Shown piece after piece: positions 10,315 through 18,654 of a DNA stretch of 51,896 bases. The notes under the pieces are model-generated. The model was given only the letters and a program-made list of their open reading frames with translations. It did no database searches and was not told the origin of the DNA. The DNA comes from Stutzerimonas stutzeri TS44 (GTDB lineage: Bacteria; Pseudomonadota; Gammaproteobacteria; Pseudomonadales; Pseudomonadaceae), in the NCBI GenBank assembly GCA_000263395.1, contig AJXE01000027.1, positions 1 to 51,896 on the forward strand, written 5' to 3'. Within the stretch, counting starts at the first letter, position 1, and each line of letters opens with the position of its first letter. A program made the position numbers and the translations under genes.

Positions 10315-10959
10315 ATGACCATGCAACAGAAGAACGACCTGATCGAGCAGCTGTGCGTGAGCGCGCGCATCCTGCCGGTGATCACCATCGGCAGCGAGGC
10401 GCAGATCCTGCCGCTGGCCGATGCCCTGGCGGCGGGCGGCCTGCGCACGCTGGAAATCACCCTGCGCTCGGCGCACGGGCTGACGGCGATACGCCGGCTG
10501 CGCGAGGAGCGTCCCGAGCTGTGCATCGGCGCCGGCACCGTGCTCGACCGGCGCATGATGGATCAGGTGGAAGCGGCCGGCGCGCAGTTCGTGGTCACCC
10601 CAGGCGCCAGCCGGGAAGTGCTGGAGGCCGGGGTGCACTGTGCGGTGCCGGTGCTGCCGGGCATCGCCACGGCAACGGAAATCATGGAGGGCTATGCGCT
10701 GGGCTATCGCCGCTTCAAGTTGTTCCCGGCCGAAGTCTGCGGGGGCATCGCCGCGCTCAAGGCGTTCGGCGGACCGTTCACTGACGTGCGCTTCTGCCCG
10801 ACCGGCGGCGTCAACGCGGGCAACGCCGCGCAGTACCTGGCGCTCGGCAATGTGATGTGCGTCGGCGGCACCTGGATGATCGATGCGTCCAGCCTCGCCG
10901 GTGGCGACTGGGCGCGTATCCGGCAGGCCACCGCCGATGCGCTCGCCGCACTCGGCTGA
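10315..10959 (+). CDS. eda: KDPG aldolase (bifunctional KDPG/KHG aldolase family)
   Basis: Eda cleaves 2-keto-3-deoxy-6-phosphogluconate into pyruvate and glyceraldehyde 3-phosphate, closing the Entner-Doudoroff route. The 214-residue product is of normal size. E47 in TLEITLRS and K135 in RRFKLFPAE are the general base and Schiff-base lysine of class I KDPG aldolases. GTVLD and CPTGGVNAGN are the other family blocks. TGAGGA at 10302-10307 precedes the ATG at 10315 by seven bases; a second ATG at 10321 is possible. It is the third gene of the zwf-pgl-eda run. Confidence 0.96.
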   Translation: MTMQQKNDLIEQLCVSARILPVITIGSEAQILPLADALAAGGLRTLEITLRSAHGLTAIRRLREERPELCIGAGTVLDRRMMDQVEAAGAQFVVTPGASREVLEAGVHCAVPVLPGIATATEIMEGYALGYRRFKLFPAEVCGGIAALKAFGGPFTDVRFCPTGGVNAGNAAQYLALGNVMCVGGTWMIDASSLAGGDWARIRQATADALAALG

Positions 10960-11058
10960 GCGGCTTGGGCGTGCGTGCGCGAACGGTGCGTGCGGACGTC
11001 GATGCGCGTATGATTCGCGCCCTTTCAATCGGAACTGACACACCGGGAGGTGCTTAGA

Positions 11059-12204
11059 ATGACCGAGCATGACGATTCCACCCCTCACGTCGCCCACGGC
11101 GAAAAACTGCAGAAGGTCCTGGCCCGCATGGGGCTGGCCTCGCGACGTGATATCGAACAATGGATCAGCGAAGGCCGGGTCAAGGTCAACGGCGCGGTGG
11201 CCAGCCTCGGCCAGCGCGTGGACCGGCTCGACGCCATTGCCGTCGATGGCCGCCTGATCAAGCGCGAAGAATCCGCCGTGGTGCGGCGCGTGCTGATCTA
11301 CAACAAGCCCGACGGCGAAATCTGCACCCGCAACGACCCGGAAGGCCGCCCGACCGTATTCGACCGCCTGCCGCGGCCGAAGGAAGGCCGCTGGATCAAC
11401 ATCGGCCGGCTGGATATCAACACCACCGGGCTGCTGCTGTTCACCACCGACGGCGAACTGGCCAACCGCCTGATGCATCCGTCCTACGAGATGGACCGCG
11501 AATACGCGGTGCGCGTGCGCGGTGAGGTCGACGACGAGATGATCGAGCGGCTGAAGACCGGCGTCATGCTGGAAGACGGCCCGGCGCGCTTCACCGACAT
11601 CCAGGAAGCGCCCGGCGGCGAAGGCTTCAACCACTGGTATCACTGCGTGGTGATGGAAGGCCGCAACCGCGAGGTGCGCCGCCTGTGGGAATCCCAGGGG
11701 CTGGTGGTCAGCCGGCTGAAGCGGGTGCGTTTCGGTCCGGTGTTCATGACCTCCGACCTGCCGATGGGCCGCTGGCGCGAGATGTCGCAGGCCGAGGTGG
11801 ACATTCTCAGCCAGGAGGTCGGCCTGACGCCGGTTTCCCTGCCGACGATGAAGGCCAAGGCGAAGGAAAAGATCGACCGCCAGCAGCGCAAGGTGGCCAA
11901 GCCGCTGGCGCGTGGCGAGCGCCGCCCGCGCGTGCTGCGTCCGGCCGGCGAAGCCGACGTGCCGCGTACCGGCGACAAGCCGCGTGGCGAGCAGCCGGCG
12001 CGCAAGCCGCGTCCGGCCGAGCGTGGCGAGCAGGGCCGTGGCACGCCGGTGGCCGAGCGACCGAGCGAGGTGAATCGCAAGCGTGGCAAGCGCCCGGAAG
12101 GCGCCGGCGGTGACAAGCCGGCTCCGGCCAAGCGGCGCGGCCCGCCGGCGGGTGAGGGGCAACGTCCCGGTTTCGGCCGTGGTGATCGCTCCAAGCGACC
12201 CTGA
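11059..12204 (+). CDS. rluB: 23S rRNA pseudouridine synthase of the RluB type
   Basis: RluB-type enzymes make pseudouridine in helix 80-93 region of 23S rRNA (position 2605 in E. coli). The 381-residue product has an N-terminal S4 RNA-binding domain (KLQKVLARMGLASRRDIEQW) and the catalytic block GRLDINTTGLLLFT with D119 as nucleophile. The family blocks MEGRNREVRRLWE and VSRLKRVRFGP follow. From about residue 265 it carries a long Lys/Arg/Pro-rich, low-complexity tail with repeated RGEQ and RPAERGEQ units, common in Pseudomonas homologues and probably disordered and RNA-binding. ATG at 11059 follows GGGAGG. Placement near eda fits Pseudomonas gene order. RluB rather than RluE/RluF is judged from overall likeness. 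Confidence 0.88.
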   Translation: MTEHDDSTPHVAHGEKLQKVLARMGLASRRDIEQWISEGRVKVNGAVASLGQRVDRLDAIAVDGRLIKREESAVVRRVLIYNKPDGEICTRNDPEGRPTVFDRLPRPKEGRWINIGRLDINTTGLLLFTTDGELANRLMHPSYEMDREYAVRVRGEVDDEMIERLKTGVMLEDGPARFTDIQEAPGGEGFNHWYHCVVMEGRNREVRRLWESQGLVVSRLKRVRFGPVFMTSDLPMGRWREMSQAEVDILSQEVGLTPVSLPTMKAKAKEKIDRQQRKVAKPLARGERRPRVLRPAGEADVPRTGDKPRGEQPARKPRPAERGEQGRGTPVAERPSEVNRKRGKRPEGAGGDKPAPAKRRGPPAGEGQRPGFGRGDRSKRP

Positions 12205-12414
12205 GCGCGGTTTCGGGGAAGCGGGGATTTAGCCGGCCTGGCGAGTCTGGGCGTTGATTGAATGTTTAGACTCGTGCCTTGGAGATCAGGGCGATTACTG
12301 AGTGTGCTGGCGGTTCTGGTTTCTGCCCCCCGGCCGAGTCACTTGAATCGCTTCGCTCGCCCTTCGGGCCAGCCTTCGGTTGCTACTTCGTTACGCTCCG
12401 TATCTCGTTGCTTG

Positions 12415-12538
12415 CAGAGAAAGTAACCAAAGAGAAGGGCACTCGACATCCGGGTTTGGCCTGCGGTCAGACCTCCCTGGCTCGGCGTCCTGCCTCGCGA
12501 CCCACTGCGCAACGATTCCACTCGGCCTCCTAACGGGG
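12415..12538 (+). repeat. Diverged member of the same repeat family (type B)
   Basis: The order of landmarks parallels the longer repeat: GAGAAAGTAACCAAAGAGAA against CGAAAAAAGTAAGCAAAAAC, then CATCCGG, and finally an identical 24-base stretch at 12507-12530 and 4878-4901. The middle is shorter and different. It faces the type A copy next to it, so the shared ends form a large inverted repeat about 106 bases apart. Confidence 0.6.
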
Positions 12539-12546
12539 AGTTGAGT

Positions 12547-12882
12547 CCGAGTCGCCTGGAAGATCGAGAAGCTGGCTTTGCTGCGCTTTGTGTTTTTCCT
12601 GCACGGCCTGCCAGGCGGCACCAACCGCCCCTTTCAGCAGGCCGAGTGCAATCGTTGCGCAGGGGAGCGAGCGGCATGGATGCCGCGAGAGGCGTAAAGG
12701 GCCAGGGATGGCCCTTGTACGCCGGCCCCCGGAGCGACGATGGAGCGAGGGAACCCCGGCGCAGCCGGGGCCGGATGCAGGGGCAAGCGTTTTTGCTTAC
12801 TTTTTTCGCGACTGAAAAAAGTGAGTCGCCCAGCAGGGCGAAACCAGACTCTCAGACAACTCGCCAACCGCCATGAAACAAA
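12547..12882 (-). repeat. Dispersed ~335-bp repeat, copy 2 (inverted relative to copy 1)
   Basis: This is the reverse complement of 4657-4991 with scattered single-base differences (for example CAGCAGGGCG against CCGCTGGGCG context, and one mismatch in the shared 24-base block). The two copies flank the edd-to-rluB segment in opposite orientation. Confidence 0.85.
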
Positions 12883-12926
12883 CCTTTCAGGCGCCCCCCC
12901 AAAAAACCTAGCAACCCGAATACGAA

Positions 12927-12961
12927 AAGGCCGCAGATCAACCGAGTCGATCTGCGGCCTT
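12927..12961 (-). terminator. Rho-independent terminator of the exopolysaccharide operon
   Basis: A perfect 13-bp stem AAGGCCGCAGATC / GATCTGCGGCCTT has a 9-base loop. Read on the minus strand, it follows the wza-like stop by 17 bases and ends in CCTTTTCG. The plus-strand side has only TTCTT, so it may also stop reading from the other side weakly. Confidence 0.85.
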
Positions 12962-12978
12962 CTTGGAATCGCCGGCCC

Positions 12979-14079
12979 TTACTTGGACAGGTTGTACTCC
13001 GCCGCGGCACCGGTACCAACCACGCTGGCCGAAGGCAGCAGCTGGCTGATGAAGCGGTTCCAGCGAGTGATATTGGCCGGTCCGACGAAGACCACATCCT
13101 GCGGCTGGAGAGGGAAGTGCTTGGCCAGGGCGAACGCGGTAGGCGACTTGGCATTCAGCTGGAAGACCTTCGCGGGTTCCTTGGCCATGTTTTCCGCACC
13201 GCGGATGACATACAGCGCCTCGCCGTCAGCGGTTTCCTGGGCAATGCCGCCAGCGGTGCCGATGGCATCCATCAGGTTCATGCTGGTTGCCTTGAAGGAG
13301 AGCGCCTGTGGCTGCCTGACCTCGCCCAGCACATAGATCTTGCGCTGATCGTTGTAGGGCAGGTGGAGCTGATCGCCGTCCTTCAGGTAAACCTGATGCA
13401 GCCAGGAGTCCGGACGGTTGAGCGAGTCGACGTCCAGCATGTATTCACGGCCGTCGCGCTTGAGCGTCAGGCCCGTCAGATCGGCGGTTTCGGTGTCGAC
13501 ACCGGACTGGCCGATGGCCTGAACGATGGTCATCGGCGCGGTGGTTACGGGAACCTCGCCGGCCGTGTCGAATGCGCCGGAAACGATGACCCGCTGGCTG
13601 CCAAAGCGCAGGATGGAGACGTCGACTTGCGGGCTGTCGATGTAGTTGGTCAGGCGACGGGCGATGGTCGCACGCAGCTCCTCGATGGTCTTGCCTGCCG
13701 CCTCGACGTTGCCGATATAGGGGTAGAACAGCGTGCCGTCTGGCCGCACCAGGCGTCCGTTGGCGTCCAGCTGCTGCTGCGGACCGGACGGGGCGGTGAG
13801 TTCGGGGTGGTCCCAGACGGTGATGTAGAGCAGATCGTTCGGCCCGATGCGGTAGGGCAATGGCTTGTAGCTCAGCAGTTCCTGCTTGCTGGACGTCCCC
13901 ACGTCGGAGACCAGTTCACCCTTGAGCATCTCGGGCGTGATGCGGATCAGGCGCACGGTACCGTGTTCCGCTTCGGCGCCTTCGGTGAATTCATCCGGGT
14001 CGAGGTACTGGCCGGGCGCGAAGGCACAGCCCTGAAGCGCCAGGGCACTGGTTAATGCAAGAGCGGTGAATGCTTTCAT
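12979..14079 (-). CDS. wza: Wza-like outer-membrane polysaccharide export lipoprotein
   Basis: Wza-type proteins form the outer-membrane channel through which Wzy-dependent polysaccharide leaves the cell. From ATG at 14079 the product is 366 residues, with a signal peptide ending in a lipobox (LALQGC, Cys18). A Poly_export domain (YRIGPNDLLYITVWDHPEL) follows, then two SLBB-like segments (VIVSGAFDTAGEVPVT; IYVLGEVRQPQALSF) and a C-terminal stretch ending near SQLLPSASVVGTG. An AAGGA sits about nine bases before the 14079 ATG; an in-frame ATG at 14091 has no spaced ribosome binding site. It is the last gene of the cluster and is separated from the preceding gene by a 370-base structured gap, whereas wza usually sits beside wzb and wzc. 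Confidence 0.9.
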   Translation of the reverse strand: MKAFTALALTSALALQGCAFAPGQYLDPDEFTEGAEAEHGTVRLIRITPEMLKGELVSDVGTSSKQELLSYKPLPYRIGPNDLLYITVWDHPELTAPSGPQQQLDANGRLVRPDGTLFYPYIGNVEAAGKTIEELRATIARRLTNYIDSPQVDVSILRFGSQRVIVSGAFDTAGEVPVTTAPMTIVQAIGQSGVDTETADLTGLTLKRDGREYMLDVDSLNRPDSWLHQVYLKDGDQLHLPYNDQRKIYVLGEVRQPQALSFKATSMNLMDAIGTAGGIAQETADGEALYVIRGAENMAKEPAKVFQLNAKSPTAFALAKHFPLQPQDVVFVGPANITRWNRFISQLLPSASVVGTGAAAEYNLSK

Positions 14080-14449
14080 GGGTGTGTTCATCCTTGACGG
14101 AGTGGTTTCTGTTCAATGGGTGAGACGGCATGTTTCACGGGGCTGGGTAAGACATCGGGTTCGTTCTGCCTGGCAAAGACGACAGCCAAATTTCTCTCCT
14201 TCCGACCGACCTTCATTCCGCTGAGTGCGCAGCGAAGAAGAGGTCTTTTTCTGTGTTACCTGCGCACTCTCGGCGTTGGTGTTTGACCGGCGGCGTACCA
14301 GTGGCGACCTGTCGTGTGTGCTCGAAAATCCTCGAGCGACCATGTCGAAACGCCATTCCTGTCATTCGCTTCAGTACGGATAGACCGTCTCGTTTTCTTG
14401 TGGTTCAAGTCACATTCGCGTATTTAGACCAGTTTTTTCGATATTTTCG
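14080..14449 (-). other. Structured 370-bp leader upstream of wza
   Basis: No gene is seen. It is less GC-rich than the genes around it. It holds a perfect 10-bp inverted repeat GAGTGCGCAG (14223-14232) / CTGCGCACTC (14260-14269) with an inner AGAAGA/TCTTTTTCT pairing. A 6-bp dyad GCTCGA-N6-TCGAGC lies at 14320-14337. A promoter or RNA control element for wza is likely here, but I could not pick out a convincing -35/-10 pair. Confidence 0.5.
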
Positions 14450-15217
14450 CTACAAGTCCTGATTTGCCGGCGCTGCCCTGTGGGTGCGGCTGTTTTTTTC
14501 CTTGCGGTAGGCCGGGACGATGAACAGCGCGTCGTGGACATAGCGCCTGACCAGCCGGCGAGGCTCGGAAAGCATCCGGTGCAGCCATTCCAGCTTGCAG
14601 TTCTGCATCCAGCGCGGCGCACGCTTGATGCTGCCGGTGGCGAAGGCAATGGACGCGCCGATGCAGAAGCCCATGCCGGTGCGCTCATGGCTTTCGATGG
14701 CGCTGGCGAGGATCTCCTGGCGCGGTGCCCCGACCGCGTAGAAGACCAGTTCGGAGGGATGTTCGCGGACGAACTCCAGGCAGCGTCGGACTTCATCCGG
14801 CCGGTTGATGAAGCCCATCGGCGGGTTGTGGTGGTAAATCCTGATACCCGGATAGAGGGTCTGCAGCTTGGCGCATTCCTCGTTCGATGCGCCGATCAGG
14901 ACGATGCTCAGTTGCTCGCTATCGGCCCAGCGGAGCAGGTCGACCGTCAGGTCGCTGCCCGGAATCACCTCTTCCACCGCAACGCCCAGGCGATGCAGCA
15001 GGGGCATCAGCACACGGCTGTCGCACAGTCGCAGCCGGGCTTTCGAATAGGCTGCGCGCAGCTCCGCGTTGTGCTGCAGCTGGGCAAGGTGATCCACGTT
15101 CGGCGTCACCACGAACGAGTAGGGTTGCTTCACCCCTTCCCGGATACAGGCGAGCAGGGCCGCCTTGCTGCCGGTATAGAAGGACACGCCGAAGGCGCGG
15201 TTCGTATCACTCGACAC
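14450..15217 (-). CDS. WecG/TagA/CpsF-family (GT26) glycosyltransferase
   Basis: GT26 enzymes add a sugar, often N-acetylmannosamine or its uronic acid, to a lipid-linked intermediate at the inner face of the cytoplasmic membrane. The 255-residue product has the family blocks VVTPNVDHLAQL, ARLRLCDSRVLMPLLHRLG, IPGSDL and VGAPRQEIL, followed by a basic C-terminus containing RAPRWMQNCKLEWLHRM, which is typical for membrane association. The start is GTG at 15217, inside the end of the GT2 gene (11-base overlap), behind GGGAGT. It probably adds a late sugar in the repeat unit; the sugar cannot be told from sequence. Confidence 0.9.
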   Translation of the reverse strand: MSSDTNRAFGVSFYTGSKAALLACIREGVKQPYSFVVTPNVDHLAQLQHNAELRAAYSKARLRLCDSRVLMPLLHRLGVAVEEVIPGSDLTVDLLRWADSEQLSIVLIGASNEECAKLQTLYPGIRIYHHNPPMGFINRPDEVRRCLEFVREHPSELVFYAVGAPRQEILASAIESHERTGMGFCIGASIAFATGSIKRAPRWMQNCKLEWLHRMLSEPRRLVRRYVHDALFIVPAYRKEKNSRTHRAAPANQDL

Positions 15218-16085
15218 GCATCGTTACTCCCTTGAAAGCGCCCTTGATGCCCGACCACGCAAGGTCGGGATGGTTGAATTCCTTCATGACGGTTATCGCC
15301 GACAGGAAACACGCCGAGGCCAGCGCGAACGGCGCGCCGTAGAAGCGCTTGTTGAAACGCGTGGCTGCGCGGTTGCGGTAGTAGTGGTAGAACGCCGAGC
15401 GTCCACCGGAACTGAGCGAGCCGTAATGGAACAGCCGGCTCTGCGGGACGACCTGGATGGAGACGCCGAACTTCCTGGCGTGGTACTGCCAGTCCACTTC
15501 CTCGGAGTACATGAAGTAGGCCTCGTCCATCATGCCGATGCGCGCGAGCAGTGCCGCGGAGAAGGCCAGGCTGCAACCCATCAGGTAATCGGGCTTCTCC
15601 CGGGTCTGCTGCATGGCTTCCAGGGGCTGGTCCTTGCCCAGCAGTTTGGCCTTGCCCAGCAACGGATAGAGCTTGCCGCCGCCGTAGCACTCCAGACGGC
15701 CGGTGTCGGCACTGAGGATCACCGAGCCGACGAACTGGCTGTCGTTCTGCTTGAGCGCCGCCAGCAGCGGGGCGAACGCATCGGAGTCGACGTAGGTGTC
15801 GTTGTTGACGATCCAGAAATATTCGGGCTGCAGATTCTCCAGCGCCCAGCGCAGGCCGTAGTTGTTGCCGCCGGCGTAGCCGTTGTTCTGCGGGTTGGCG
15901 AGCACCGTGACGTTGTGCAGGCTCCGTTCTTCGCGCCACTGAGTGAAGGCGGCGAAGGAGCCGTCCTTCGAGTCATTGTCGATGACCACCACATGGTCGA
16001 CCGCCGGGCAGTGCGCGAGCAGACTCTCTACGCAACTGATCGTTTCAGTAGCAGCTTTGTAGTTGAGAATAAGTGCGACGTTCAT
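15207..16085 (-). CDS. Family 2 glycosyltransferase
   Basis: The 292-residue product has a GT-A fold opening: MNVALILNYK, IDNDSKDGS (36-43) and NPQNNGYAGGNNYGLRWALE, with the DxD-like NNDTYVD near residue 94-100. That pattern resembles rhamnosyl- and other inverting GT2 enzymes of polysaccharide loci. There is no obvious N-terminal membrane anchor. It should extend the undecaprenyl-linked repeat unit in the cytoplasm. It overlaps the polymerase gene by 41 bases and the GT26 gene by 11 bases. Donor sugar and linkage are not predictable here. Confidence 0.88.
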   Translation of the reverse strand: MNVALILNYKAATETISCVESLLAHCPAVDHVVVIDNDSKDGSFAAFTQWREERSLHNVTVLANPQNNGYAGGNNYGLRWALENLQPEYFWIVNNDTYVDSDAFAPLLAALKQNDSQFVGSVILSADTGRLECYGGGKLYPLLGKAKLLGKDQPLEAMQQTREKPDYLMGCSLAFSAALLARIGMMDEAYFMYSEEVDWQYHARKFGVSIQVVPQSRLFHYGSLSSGGRSAFYHYYRNRAATRFNKRFYGAPFALASACFLSAITVMKEFNHPDLAWSGIKGAFKGVTMRVE

Positions 16086-17298
16086 GGATTCGTTCCTGGC
16101 TGCGGAGGTGGCGAGCTTTCAAGGCGTGGATGACAAAGAGCATGGCGATGACCGGTTGCCCGTATTCCATCAGCCCGTTGAGCGGCCAGATGACGAAGTA
16201 CGCGAGCATGACGGGGTAGATGAAACTCATGTCCGGGCTGATGTTCTTGGCGATCCGGCGGTAGACCAGCAGCGTCAGCGGAATCATCAGAAAGGTCAGG
16301 AAGCCGAAGCGGAACAGCGTGCCGATGATTCCGACGTCGGAAAGGAAGAAGTGTTCCCCGAAGTAGGGGATGAAGCCGTCCTGCCACATCAGCGACAGCG
16401 AGCCGCTGGGCAGCCAGTTGACGATGTCCAGATGGTTCATGATCGCCGCGATGGTGATCGAGCGCGCACCGTCCTCCACGCTTTCCAGCGAGCTGTCGTA
16501 GAACTCGACATTGAGGCCCAGCACCTCGAGCAGGCTCGGGTAGAAGTAGAACGGCGACATCAGGATGGTCAGCGAAGCGGCCCAGATGATCGCCTTCGCG
16601 CGCAGGCAGAACAGCGTGAATGCCAGGCAGAGCACGATCAGCTGGCGGGTCTGGGTGGCGAACACCAGCGTGAGCAGCAGCAGGGCGGCCAGCACCAGGT
16701 ACAGGGTCTTGTTGCGCGCGGCGCCGGAGATCGGCGAGGCGCCCTTGGACCAGATCTGGATGCAGTAGAAGTAACCGAAGCAGATCAGGAACGGGCCGAT
16801 GGACGAGCGGTCCGGGCGGTCATCCGAGAGCACTTCCGGGCGCATGTCGGGAATCACGCCAAACTTGAAACACCACGAGAAGAACGCGGCGAACAGCGCG
16901 GCATAGATGAGCGCGCGCTCGAACTGTAGCGTGCTGACCCGTTTGCAGAGAAACAGCAGGGGCGCGAAACCCAGGCAGAACAGCACGCGCCGTTCCTCGA
17001 TCAGTCCGTAGACGATCGGTTGCCCGTAGGTGAAGTAGGCGAAGACCGCGGGCAATACCCAGAACACCACCATGCTGTACAGGCAGTAGTACATCAGCAC
17101 GCGAAATTCGCGTGACGCCTCCTCCGCCGAAGCCAGCACCAGCAACAGGGCGAAGGCGATGCAGAGCGCCAGGAACAGCTCGTTCACCCCCTTGAGGCCG
17201 TAGGGGTTGTGCGGGCTGTCGCCGAACACGGAGAAATGCAGCACGATCGCCAGGAACAGCAGCGGGAAATAGAAGAAGCGTGACGTGAATGTATTCAT
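16045..17298 (-). CDS. Wzy-like O-antigen/exopolysaccharide polymerase (membrane protein)
   Basis: The 417-residue product is highly hydrophobic, with about ten predicted membrane segments. The longest hydrophilic part is a periplasmic-type loop around residues 265-315 (GLNVEFYDSSLESVEDGARS onwards). This is the usual Wzy architecture. Wzy links flipped repeat units on the periplasmic face. Identity rests on topology and position beside wzx-like and glycosyltransferase genes, as Wzy proteins share little sequence. An O-antigen-ligase-like role is the main alternative. ATG at 17298 was taken instead of the TTG one codon earlier. Confidence 0.75.
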   Translation of the reverse strand: MNTFTSRFFYFPLLFLAIVLHFSVFGDSPHNPYGLKGVNELFLALCIAFALLLVLASAEEASREFRVLMYYCLYSMVVFWVLPAVFAYFTYGQPIVYGLIEERRVLFCLGFAPLLFLCKRVSTLQFERALIYAALFAAFFSWCFKFGVIPDMRPEVLSDDRPDRSSIGPFLICFGYFYCIQIWSKGASPISGAARNKTLYLVLAALLLLTLVFATQTRQLIVLCLAFTLFCLRAKAIIWAASLTILMSPFYFYPSLLEVLGLNVEFYDSSLESVEDGARSITIAAIMNHLDIVNWLPSGSLSLMWQDGFIPYFGEHFFLSDVGIIGTLFRFGFLTFLMIPLTLLVYRRIAKNISPDMSFIYPVMLAYFVIWPLNGLMEYGQPVIAMLFVIHALKARHLRSQERIHERRTYSQLQSCY

Positions 17299-17342
17299 CA
17301 ACCTGAATCCTTAGGTTTGGGTTCCCTGTCCGCAGGGCCGCT

Positions 17343-18593
17343 TCATGCGGACTCCAGGGCCCGCCGCTTGATCTTCTTGCGCCGCACCAGCAGCCCGGTG
17401 AACGCCTTGAAGCTCTGGTAGAGGCCGATTTCCCTGATCCCCTTGCCCAGCTCGAAGCCCTTGTAGCTGGGCGTCTTGAGCATCAGCAGCTTCATCGCCC
17501 ACAACCGCGGCAGGATCGTGGTGCGCCGGTAGTACTGGAACGGCTGGATGGCGAAGATGCCGGCCGTATCGAAAGCCTCCGCTTGGACAACGCCATCGGC
17601 CTTTGCGTTGCGAAACAGTTCGCGCCCCTTGTCGGTTCGGATCAGGATCAGCGAATTGCCGTCGCGCTCCTCGAACGACGGATAGCCCTTCTCGTCGCCT
17701 TCCCAGCCGTCGGCGCAGACGATGTCGGCGAACTCGCCGATGCCATCCGGGCAGATCTTGCAGCGCGTCTGCAGGTGGCGGTTGAGCACCTTTCCCCAGG
17801 AGTCGTTGTAGGTCATGGTGCGCGCGTCGCCGTTCTTCAGCGTCGCCTTGGTCAGCCCCGGCCAGCCGTCGCCGCGATAGCGGAAGCTGGTCACGTCCTC
17901 GCGCTCGACGCCAAGCTTGTCCAGAACCTGCTCGGTGCCGTGCAGGCTCGGCGTGCCGGCGCACATGAACGACACCACGTAGGGGATGTTCTGCTTCAGG
18001 CGCGGGTCGTGCGCCTGCATCTGGCGTACCGCGGCGACATCGCAGGGTTTGCCGATGAACAGATACTTCTCGGTGGACATCGCCACCCACTTCAGCGCCT
18101 GGGCCGGCGAGGCCGGCGCGTAGCGCGAGCCGGATGAGGCGATGATGTTCTGCCGCGAGCGGCTGATGGTGGCGACGTTCTCCAGCGGATCGGTTTGCGA
18201 GGCCTGGATCTGGATCACCCCATCGACCAGTTTGTGCTCCAGGCAGTACTGCGCCAACGCCGAAATCACCCCGCCAGACGAACCGGCCTGGCGCACCTCG
18301 TTGTCCAGCGCGTGGCCCTTGAGCGTCTCGAGGATTTCGCCCCACACCGGGTGATAGTTGGCCGTTTTGTACGGACGGATATCGAGGTTGAGCGCCGGGC
18401 AGGATTTGGCGAAGGCGCTGCTGGCCTGTTCGCTGGCAATCGACTTGCCGGCGTAGGCCTTGTTCAGCACCGGGCGATGGTAGCCATCGGCGTTCAGCCG
18501 GATCTGTACGGCATCGTCCGCGGCGACCGAGCTGCACATGCCGCAGCCGCTGCACAGGTCGTTCTTCAGGACGCGATTCAACAAAGCTTTCAT
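17343..18593 (-). CDS. FrhB/FdhB-family iron-sulfur protein (coenzyme F420 hydrogenase beta-subunit family)
   Basis: The 416-residue product starts with a ferredoxin-like cluster motif, C14xxC17xxC20 with SCP at C65. It then shows family landmarks: GSSGGVISAL (104-113), IGKPCD (C184), FMCAGTPS, and CKICPDGIGEFADI with C278, C281 and a further C293. In archaea this family passes electrons to F420 through FAD and Fe-S clusters; pseudomonads are not known to make F420, so the electron carrier here must differ. Family members do occur in bacterial polysaccharide loci together with polysaccharide pyruvyl transferases, as here, but their reaction is unresolved. ATG at 18593 follows AAGGGAAGGCTGCT. 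No signal peptide. It most likely performs a redox step on a sugar or lipid-linked sugar; this is inference. Confidence 0.85.
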   Translation of the reverse strand: MKALLNRVLKNDLCSGCGMCSSVAADDAVQIRLNADGYHRPVLNKAYAGKSIASEQASSAFAKSCPALNLDIRPYKTANYHPVWGEILETLKGHALDNEVRQAGSSGGVISALAQYCLEHKLVDGVIQIQASQTDPLENVATISRSRQNIIASSGSRYAPASPAQALKWVAMSTEKYLFIGKPCDVAAVRQMQAHDPRLKQNIPYVVSFMCAGTPSLHGTEQVLDKLGVEREDVTSFRYRGDGWPGLTKATLKNGDARTMTYNDSWGKVLNRHLQTRCKICPDGIGEFADIVCADGWEGDEKGYPSFEERDGNSLILIRTDKGRELFRNAKADGVVQAEAFDTAGIFAIQPFQYYRRTTILPRLWAMKLLMLKTPSYKGFELGKGIREIGLYQSFKAFTGLLVRRKKIKRRALESA

Positions 18594-18654
18594 AGCAGCC
18601 TTCCCTTGAGCTGCGGGACGCGCGTGCTGCGGCCCCGGTGTTGGACGATGCCGG

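Larger units (their letters stand above)
12205..12978. other. Intergenic region made of two facing repeat elements and a terminator
   Basis: No gene is supported in this 774-bp gap between convergent units. It holds a short, diverged repeat-family member (about 12415-12538), a full inverted copy of the ~335-bp repeat (12547-12882), then a strong hairpin at 12927-12961. Many open frames on both strands are by-products of the repeat. Confidence 0.7.

Noticed and set aside
12339..12677. Open frames in the repeat-rich gap as real small genes
   Set aside because: Frames are open on both strands, follow repeat boundaries and lack ribosome binding sites.
14170..14200. A sigma-54 promoter before wza (TGGC...TTGC on the minus strand)
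   Set aside because: The GG-to-GC spacing is 11 rather than 10 bases, and only part of the -24 box matches.
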